Shown here one piece after another: positions 56,745-64,000 of a stretch of DNA of 64,000 bases. The stretch covers positions 2,046,001-2,110,000 of the forward strand of contig JAIXMF010000002.1 in the NCBI GenBank assembly GCA_025201365.1. Reading direction: 5' to 3'. Positions within the stretch are counted from its first letter, which is position 1, and every line of letters begins with the position of its first letter. Under the pieces are notes generated by a model that worked only from the letters and a program-made list of their open reading frames with translations, was not told the origin of the DNA and did no database searches. This DNA comes from Syncephalis plumigaleata. Lineage: Eukaryota; Zoopagomycota; Zoopagomycetes; Zoopagales; Piptocephalidaceae. Position numbers and translations under genes: made by a program.

Positions 56745-56975
56745 ATGGTCAAAATACGACATATTTATTTAATAAACGATTAATCTAACTTGTAGATATA
56801 CTTGTTGCTGTACAAAGAAATAACGAATAGTATGGACACTAAATGAGGAGCTTGTCTCATTCACTTAATGGCTAAAAAGAAAATAACTTCATGTTGATGT
56901 TGGTCTCATGTAATATAGACAGATGAGCTTGCTAGAAAGTGATGAGAATAGAACAGAGTAGAGTAGAGTAGAGTA
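56745..56975 (-). pseudogene. Relic of the micro-exon secreted-protein gene
   Basis: Positions 56745-56850 are a diverged copy of the 3' flank of the gene at 6512-7509 (compare 6362-6480; shared GACATATTTATT, AATAAACGATT, CTTGTAGATATA and GTATGGACACTAAA or its near match). Positions 56886-56975 copy its start codon and 5' leader (AACTTCATGTTGATGTTGG, then the AGAGTAGAGTAGAG run). What lies between is only about 40 nt: the start ATGAAGTT is followed within a few codons by TAG, so nearly all coding sequence and all intron units are gone. The rest of the 560-bp spacer 56634-57193 shows nothing else. Confidence 0.7.
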
Positions 56976-57193
56976 TGAAGATACGTAGTTCAATATTGCT
57001 TATTATGATATGATTATACATTTAGGATCAAGTATTATTATGTGAATCGTATCTATTGATAGTTAAAAGTATGACCTTTAGTGTAATAAAAATGATAAGA
57101 GCAATTAAGCACGCTAATGATTTGCATGCATATGTTGATTTACCATATGTCATTATTTACCCTAATTGTCGCAAATAGGAATCATTTGTGAAA

Positions 57194-59417
57194 TCAATCA
57201 ACATTCAACTCTTTGTCAAGTTGAGCAAATTGATTAAAGAACGCCTAGAGGAACAGTAGCGTATGAGTTGCACGTATCGAGTGTAAACACATAGTAGTAC
57301 ACTTACTGTAAATAAATCAACAGCATGCTGAACATCTTGTGTTCCACCCATTTCACGAATACTATGCATAGCAAGTTGTGGACAACCAACATCTATCGTG
57401 TTGTAGATCATAGTAAGTAATCTATATAATAGCGACGATTATCATCATGCTTACCGATAGTACGCAGGCCGAGTTTCGCACTTAGTAGTGGACCGATGGT
57501 GGATCCACAAGAGGAGTCATTTCGAATAACAAATTCCTATTTATAATGCAATATTCCTTAGTAAATATCTAATCAGCGATAGTTATTCATCCTACCTGTA
57601 ATGGGATGTCACGCTTACGAGCAATCTCGCGTAATACAAGACCGGTTGGAGCGGTAGTGGCATAACGCTAACATCATATTGAATAGATATGCATCGTCAA
57701 TAGGGACAAGATACTAAAACATACATTTGTCTATTTGCTTGCTTGCATCTTCATTATTGCTTTACCTGATTTGCATTACGTTTAATGACTACACCCTTAT
57801 TGATGCGTGGCCGATGATTATCCTCGTGCTTTTCCCTAATTATACAACGGTTAATAGGTATTACAGCATTAATAATGGAAACATCTTACGCATAGTTAGG
57901 ATGGACAGCATGTGCCATATCAGCACTGACAAGCAAGCTTTTCTGTACACTCTCCTCGAATGCCGTCTACAATGCACAGAATACGATTAAACAATGGCAA
58001 TAATGGTCGCGTGTAAATGGACACTTACCGTATGACCATCAGATTGTATACGACGAAGTGTCGACTCCAATAAGGCAGAATCAGCACCGTAAGCTGATGT
58101 AGATCCGATTTCTTCATTGTCGAACAATGCAATCAATCGAATATTCTCATCGTCATTGACGTGACTAGCATCCTTGAGTGAACCCAGTAAAGACTAGAGA
58201 TGATGATTAAATCTACTAATATACGAAATTATCCATTGTGAAATACCTCGAGTGCACAATAGGACATGAATAGATTGTCAAGACGTGCCGATAAAATGAA
58301 CTCATCGGCAGCACCACCGAGTGAGGGTGGCTGAACATCATAGAGACATAACTCCATGTCACGAATCTTGTCAGCTGCATGATCAATCATTTATATTAGA
58401 TGTTTATGTATGTATATATATATATGCGTATGAATCATTCATTTACCATCTACTTTCAATTCCTCTTCAAGTAGGTTGATCAACACTGGACCATGACGAG
58501 AAGCCTCGAGTACTGGTGTGGTGCTTTTAGCCGATTTATCCGTCACATTATTCAATCTATTGTCATCGTCATTCTAGTTACCTACATTGTATATAAATGT
58601 CATGTCTTCTAGTAGCTTACTGTTCATTGACCATGCCGAGAATAGGAGTTAAATGCGTTTCATTGTTGAATTTAAACGCATCATTGACCGTACGATCCAA
58701 GTGGATAGCCAATGTAGGAATTCTCAAGATGGGTCGATCTATACGCACGAGATGATGCTTATAGGAGCCTTCCTTGTCCTCGACCAACACACGACCAGCT
58801 AGACCGAGATCTCGATCGAACCAGGAATGCCTTATACATTCATGACATTAATTAATTGCGACAAATATTCGTTGACTTCTTACCAGACACCGCCACCATA
58901 GAGTTGCACGCCCACTTGGACGTAGTCTAACTTTTCACGAGTAGATACCGGCTTAACCTATTGATTACAAGTGAGTGTCGTTATGCTAGTTGTACAATAC
59001 AAGCAGCAGATACGTCTATGCTTACCTTGAAACAAGGACTATCCGTATGTGCAGCTACAATGCTTACACCATTGCCTGGTTTCTAATATTGCAATAATAG
59101 TAATAGTAATAATTAAGGATATGACATATCAAATAGGAGAAGGTTACAAAACTAAAGAGCAACTAGGTCAAGGATACGAAACGACCACCAGCTACGAAAG
59201 CAACGATAGTACTCTGATTACGCGTAAAGTAGTAGCGTCCACCTGCGGTGATAGACCAACGCTCTCGTTCTTTCAACTCCTTGAAGCCGTGCTTCGTCAA
59301 ACGTTCGCGACATTGATTTACCGCGTGGAATGGCGAAGGTGAATTATGTAGGAAGCGTAAGAAATCGGCTACCAGTCCAGAAGTAGACTGAGTGGCGGCA
59401 GAAGTGCTAGTCGACAT
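57194..59417 (-). CDS. DNPEP: Aspartyl aminopeptidase (M18, DNPEP/Ape4 type)
   Basis: Cytosolic zinc aminopeptidase removing N-terminal Asp or Glu. Start chosen at [20 protein letters not shown]; an in-frame ATG lies 24 nt upstream. The exons read [40 protein letters not shown], then [14 protein letters not shown] (first zinc His), [40 protein letters not shown], a Glu/Asp metal region including [68 protein letters not shown] and [20 protein letters not shown] (C-terminal His ligand), ending [10 protein letters not shown]. About eleven exons. All main family motifs are visible in order. Confidence 0.93.
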
Positions 59418-59802
59418 GGTGCGGAAGAAGGGAATTTGCATTCGGAAGTGAACTTGACAAGCTAAAGTATGGTGCTAGTTAGTTAGTTGTTATGGGCGAG
59501 AGAGAGGTTTGATACAAGCGTAATAGAAAGAGATAGAAATGATACGTCATTAAGGAAGGTCAACTGGCTATAGTAAGGCACAAAGGCTTGTTTGATTATT
59601 TATTTCGATTGTCTGTTTCGCTCTCTCTTGTCGTTATCCTATGTATATTCCAAGTCTATAAACACAATAAACATGTACTATCTACTATACTAATAAGATC
59701 ACATTGCTTGTAGCAACTTTATACATGCTTTATTTAATAGTAGTATCTTATATAATGGGTAATGGGTATAAATATTAAAAATGGGGGAGAGGAAATAAGT
59801 TA
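59418..59802. other. Spacer between aminopeptidase start and desaturase end
   Basis: Contains the aminopeptidase leader and promoter and the desaturase 3' flank. Nothing else seen. Confidence 0.5.
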
Positions 59803-61332
59803 TTAGATATTTGTCAATGCTGCCTTAATTGCTAGATTTCGCATGGAGGCAATTACCATACGATTGCATTCGTAAAAGCTATTATATGTATACGTAATGT
59901 TGTGTTTCTTGCAGAAATCCATCACAAATGGTTGGATACTACGTAGACGATGACGTGGTAGTTGCGGGAACAGGTGATGAAGTGCCTGGAATTGCAAACC
60001 ACCATGGAACCAGTCGAGCCACCATGGACAATCCACGTCCATCGTGGTGCGTAGTTGACGCGCAGCAAAACATTCATCCTCCGGTCCTTCATCGGCAGGC
60101 ATACCGAAATGCGATAGTGTAATCTGAACGTGTAGTATACTCGTGCCGACAAACGACACTAGTACGTGTAGCAAGCGCGTGGTCGTATCTGGCAAGCATG
60201 ATAGGAAATAGTAGTACCATACCCAGTAGCAGCACTGCAGTACAACCTCGGTATTTCTACGATAGGTATTGGGCTCGAGTGCCAAGTGCAACCAGCCTTG
60301 CACGAATAGGTTAAACCGACCGAATGCCAAGATAATATAGTATAAGTAGTGCTGGATTCGAGCGAATGCACGCCATACACGATTCCACTGGAGTGTCTTA
60401 TTGTGATACGACGAGTACACCGAGCCAAAGTAGTCTTCACTTAGTGCGAAGAACGGCACGAGTTGAATGTCTGGATCGTGTTCCGGATGATTCGTTATGA
60501 TATGGTGAACATTATGCGATTTCTTCCACCATCCAATACTGAGACCACCCATGCCACACGCTAGAAATGCACCCAGCATGTAATCAGTGCCACGATGATG
60601 CGTGATGCCATTGTGTCCCGCGTCATGAACGACAAACGACGCCTGATGCCAGAACATGGACAATACAATCGCGCTGGCCAACCACGCATAGCGGAATGGA
60701 TTGGCAATGCCTAAATAAATGGCAACGCTAAAGAACAATACCAGTCGTGCTGCCTCCCAAGCATAGGCGGAATAGTGGGTGTTGAAGTAGCCTTCTTCGT
60801 GTAAACGGTCATTGAGTATCTGGAAATCACGCGATATCTGTTCGTAATTTAGATTGGCTGACGATAATTGCTTAGTGTTATCGTTATCAGGTTTTTCCTT
60901 TGCTTCCTTTGTGAGCAACGAGTTACTAACAAGATTGCTCTCATTCTTTGGGGTAGATTGTCGGATTGTCTCGACGGCGTGTACGCCTTGTACGACAGAT
61001 TTATCTTGTTTGCATTCGAGGAATCTGCCAACACAAAAAAGTGGAAGCATCCTTTGTAGTACGTCCTGTGGATGCATCACGCTAATCACATCAGTGGCAT
61101 CGCGGCCAATAAGTCGCTGTACGGCTAATTCACCACCGGGATGGTTGGGTAGCCAGCGAGTCATGTCATAAACGTTGTTCTTATAGATGAATACAGCACG
61201 TCCTGCATGCACTGCTTCATCCAACTCTTTGCGCGACCACGTACGATTGCGTCGCTGTACTGGCCGCTTCTCTTCATGAACGGTCCTCGTCGATGGGTCT
61301 ACACCAATATCTTCGTTATAGTGTGGAGGCAT
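59803..61332 (-). CDS. Cytochrome b5-fused front-end desaturase (delta-8 sphingolipid / delta-6 fatty acid type)
   Basis: ER enzyme inserting a double bond between an existing one and the carboxyl end of a fatty acyl or sphingoid chain. Single exon; start taken at MPPHYNEDIGVDPSTRTVHE because upstream codons encode only a leader-like Ile/Leu run from a TTA repeat. The N-terminal cytochrome b5 domain has WLPNHPGGELAVQRLIGRDA (haem HPGG) and a second haem His in VMHPQD. After a linker, the desaturase part carries the three histidine boxes VVHDAGHNG, SHNVHH and QFQALHHLFPQL, whose first His is replaced by Gln as in all front-end desaturases, plus several membrane helices. About 510 residues, normal for the family. 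Regioselectivity cannot be read reliably; delta-8 sphingolipid desaturase is my first guess. Confidence 0.9.
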   Translation of the reverse strand: MPPHYNEDIGVDPSTRTVHEEKRPVQRRNRTWSRKELDEAVHAGRAVFIYKNNVYDMTRWLPNHPGGELAVQRLIGRDATDVISVMHPQDVLQRMLPLFCVGRFLECKQDKSVVQGVHAVETIRQSTPKNESNLVSNSLLTKEAKEKPDNDNTKQLSSANLNYEQISRDFQILNDRLHEEGYFNTHYSAYAWEAARLVLFFSVAIYLGIANPFRYAWLASAIVLSMFWHQASFVVHDAGHNGITHHRGTDYMLGAFLACGMGGLSIGWWKKSHNVHHIITNHPEHDPDIQLVPFFALSEDYFGSVYSSYHNKTLQWNRVWRAFARIQHYLYYIILAFGRFNLFVQGWLHLALEPNTYRRNTEVVLQCCYWVWYYYFLSCLPDTTTRLLHVLVSFVGTSILHVQITLSHFGMPADEGPEDECFAARQLRTTMDVDCPWWLDWFHGGLQFQALHHLFPQLPRHRLRSIQPFVMDFCKKHNITYTYNSFYECNRMVIASMRNLAIKAALTNI

Positions 61333-62262
61333 GATTATATAGTCGTGCAATATAATTAATGCGTATACTAGAATAGAGGATATAGGTATTAATAAATGCT
61401 TTATTATTATTATTATTAACAATCAACGTCTCTTACATGATGTCTTGAAAGATAGATAGATGCAGTAGTAACAATGGTATGCGAATAGTAAAGAACGAAG
61501 TAAAGAACGAAGTAAAGCGGTAAAGAAGTAAAGAAAGAAAGGAATCAGCTGATACGCGGTGTGCACACCTCGAGATATCGCCGTTCATGTGAGCTTTTAT
61601 ATTCTATATTTCATGGCATGGCAGTTGATAAGCCGCATTCTTGGCGTACTATTTTATTTGGCATTCCGTTTTATGATGGGTTCAAACCGGAGACAAAGAC
61701 ATCTCGTTTAGTAAATTGGTTACACGTGTGGCATACGTGCCAACTACTTTTATCTAGATGTTTTAGACACAAATAATAAGCTACTATGGTTGTACGAGTG
61801 CTCTATGTATACACATCTATGTTGTATAGATTGTCAATGGCATGTACTATTCTTGTGTATTCTAGATAATAATAGTAAATATATACATTGAGATACCGAA
61901 TCTTGGCAGTTTCTTTTGTGTGTGTGTGTGTGTGCAGAATGTCAATGATTGACCGTTGCTTCGTGTTAAAACGGCCAAGGCCATAATAGAATGTCTATTG
62001 GTTATGTAGTCAAACATGTACAACCAGATTTGGCCTATTTGGTTTTCTTATGTGAATGTCACAAGTTCTATTGTGCATATCTCATTTCACAATGTAATCT
62101 ATATTTAGTGCTAACTCTTTCAGATATGAGGTGATACCTACTATCACTACAGTATACTAGTTTATATATGGCAATTGAGTTTCAATAACAATCAGCTCAT
62201 GTCAAACACATTTTAATATGATATTATCAATAATATAATAGTGATCTTATTATTAGTCAAAG
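61333..62262. other. Intergenic region
   Basis: TTA repeat at about 61402-61419 just upstream of the desaturase, AAGAACGAAGTAAAG-like short tandem repeats at about 61490-61535, and a GT run at about 61918-61936. No supported gene. Confidence 0.5.
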
Positions 62263-63661
62263 TTAATCCTCATCGAATGTTATCTTTTTGCCTTCAAATG
62301 CCACTGCGGCCATAGGTCCACGTAATGGTGCGGGAGGTGCCAAAGAGGATTGTGGCTCACCACGTCGTCGCTTTCGTCGACTTTGTCGTTCGGGTTCCTC
62401 GCGTAACGTGGATGAGGATGGCATGATGGTAGTAGTGGCAGCAGTAGTGGTGGTGGTGGTGATACTTTCACTATTCTGTTCTTCATCCTCTGTGGAGGAT
62501 GGTCGCTTCGACAAACCTTTGGGGTCGTGAATCCAAGGAGCACCACGTTTGACTGCCTCTTCTGAGCCATACTCGACACGAAGTACACGCCCTTCCAAAT
62601 AATGACTTTTCGGTGATTCAACCGCTGCTTTTGCGCTTTCCAGATTTGCATAATCTATATAGGCAAATCTAATGATGATAGTCACTTAGCTACTTGTACA
62701 CACACTCTCTCACTCTCTCTCATAACAATGTTAATGTGCAACTATCACTTACCCTTTACACTTGCCAGAATCCTCGAATGTCATTAGGCGTACTTTATGC
62801 AATTTACCAAATGGAGAGAACAGTCTCTCAAGATCACTTTTAACCGTACTAAATGGTAGATTACCTACAAATAGTGTGGCAGCCGGTGGATTAGCCTGTC
62901 GTAGTCGCTGATTACCGCGTGGTCGTGCGGTCGCTTTGCCCGTTCCCTCATCCTCGTTTGTCGGTATGTTCTTCGCGAAATCGCGTGCATTCTTAATAAG
63001 TACCTTACGACCATCTAATAATGTTTCGCTTAGTGCTATAGCACTGTTCACCTCCTCGATTGTTTCGAAATCAATATAAGCAAATCTAGTCAATATATAG
63101 AATGGTGAATGAGTGTACAGTATCAGTCTTCCTATCATGCTTGTTTACTTACCCGCGATTCATACCAGGTCGCGAGCAAGGTAGATGAACTCGTGTTGGT
63201 TTACCACAACTATCGAAAAACCCTTGTAACATCTTCGCATTTGTAGCATATGATAAGTTGCCAATCCAAATACCATGCTCAGAACGCTTTGGTTTGTTCA
63301 GACTCTCCTGCTTCGCTTTCTCCTCCTTAGCAATACTTTTCTCTATCTTTTCCTCTTTCTTCTTTAATCGACGTTGTTTACGCGATAATGGTGCATCAGC
63401 ATCCAAATCAACTGCCATTAGATTGTCATCATTCTTGTCATCTGTATCCATTGTTGTTCCTTCATTCTCCTTGTCATCATTGTTCTTGTTGTCGTTGCTG
63501 TTGCTGTTACTATCCTCTACTGAATCTACCACTGTGCTATTCTCTGTTGGCTCATTTCGTTCTTCTACCTGTGCTGTCACTGTGTTGTCATTGTCAACTT
63601 CCTTGACCTTCTTCTCCTTCTTCTCCTTCTTTTGCTTCTTTTCTTTCTTGTCTTTAGACAT
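62263..63661 (-). CDS. NOP13: Nucleolar RNA-binding protein with two RRMs (Nop13-like)
   Basis: Probable 60S pre-ribosome factor. Start at MSKDKKEKKQKKEKKEKKVK, a Lys-rich nuclear or nucleolar signal, then an acidic Asn/Asp/Glu region and LSRKQRRLKKKEEKIEKSIA. RRM1: GIWIGNLSYATNAKMLQGFF (RNP2) and NRGFAYIDFETIEEVNSAIA (RNP1). RRM2: TLFVGNLPFSTVKSDLERLF and KGFAYIDYANLESAKAAVES. The tail ends SRRKRRRGEP, then AVAFEGKKITFDED, as in Nop13-like proteins. Three exons; each intron falls at the Gly before FAYID, the same position in both RRMs, a trace of internal duplication. Fully in frame. Confidence 0.88.
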
Positions 63662-64000
63662 GATATCTTCTATTATTGTCACTGGAGTGAAATCGTAATT
63701 TGAGTTAAAACAATAATAAATGAATAAACTGAAGAAGAAAAAAGAAAAAAAAACTAACACTGGACACAACATTAAAGATCACTCAATATTCAATGCTGAT
63801 ACTCACAATATTATCATATAGTTTACATTTCATCTAAACTATTGCTAATCATCTGTTATATACAATCTATATTCTATTTATTCTATATTCTTAACATGCC
63901 AAGCAGTAAGCATAGCTGCAATTAACTTGTATCATAGAAGAGAGAGAAACTAAAAGGTAATCAAACCAGATTTGAATGAGCTATGTTGAGTCAAGTCAAA
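63662..64000. other. Right-hand end: NOP13 upstream region
   Basis: AT-rich, with an A-rich run near 63730-63754. No gene seen before the window ends. Confidence 0.5.

Overview
This is a eukaryotic nuclear window, most likely from an early-diverging (zygomycete-grade) fungus. That is an inference. It rests on dense genes with many 50-85 nt introns (GTAAGT donors, CTAAT/CTAAC branch sites), a Cla4-type PH-CRIB-kinase PAK, a fungalysin (M36) protease, a Zrg17-like zinc transporter, Cdc24, UPRT, an OCRL-like phosphatase with ASH and RhoGAP domains, and a cytochrome b5-fused front-end desaturase.

Layout. 1-5.8 kb: 3'-truncated CDC24 (-), a repeat-rich spacer and a protein disulfide isomerase (-). 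6.5-7.5 kb: a tiny secreted-protein gene whose coding region appears to be split by a tandem array of homologous introns separated by 3-nt or 9-nt exons. 7.5-12.8 kb: gene-poor, strand-asymmetric, repeat-bearing DNA. 12.8-17.1 kb: condensin CAP-H/BRN1 (+) and uracil phosphoribosyltransferase (-). 17.4-22.1 kb: two secreted pseudokinase-like paralogues (-) flanking an intronless small secreted protein (+). 22.8-32.4 kb: Zrg17-like transporter, EMC10, a coiled-coil membrane protein, an OCRL/INPP5B-like phosphatase and complex I subunit B12. 33.4-36.7 kb: a short secreted protein that shares two intron positions with the pseudokinases, then fungalysin. 36.9-43.3 kb: an MFS transporter, PDCD2/TSR4 and a PP6/SIT4 phosphatase. 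43.6-50.2 kb: a complete non-LTR (LINE) retrotransposon with a perfect 20-bp target-site duplication. 52.6-63.7 kb: CLA4-like PAK, LSO2/CCDC124, a relic of the micro-exon gene, aspartyl aminopeptidase, a desaturase and NOP13.

Two groups of genes look functionally linked. Cdc24 (the Cdc42 GEF) and the PAK (a Cdc42 effector) belong to one polarity pathway, although they lie 50 kb apart. The secreted set (micro-exon gene, its intronless paralogue, three kinase-like proteins, fungalysin) looks like a fast-evolving secretome, and it is the most novel part of the window.

A caution on quality: several conserved genes, mostly between 26 and 41 kb, are interrupted by apparent one-base losses, often in short homopolymers. 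These look more like assembly errors than pseudogenes. Exon models were built by eye from splice signals and reading frame, without RNA evidence.
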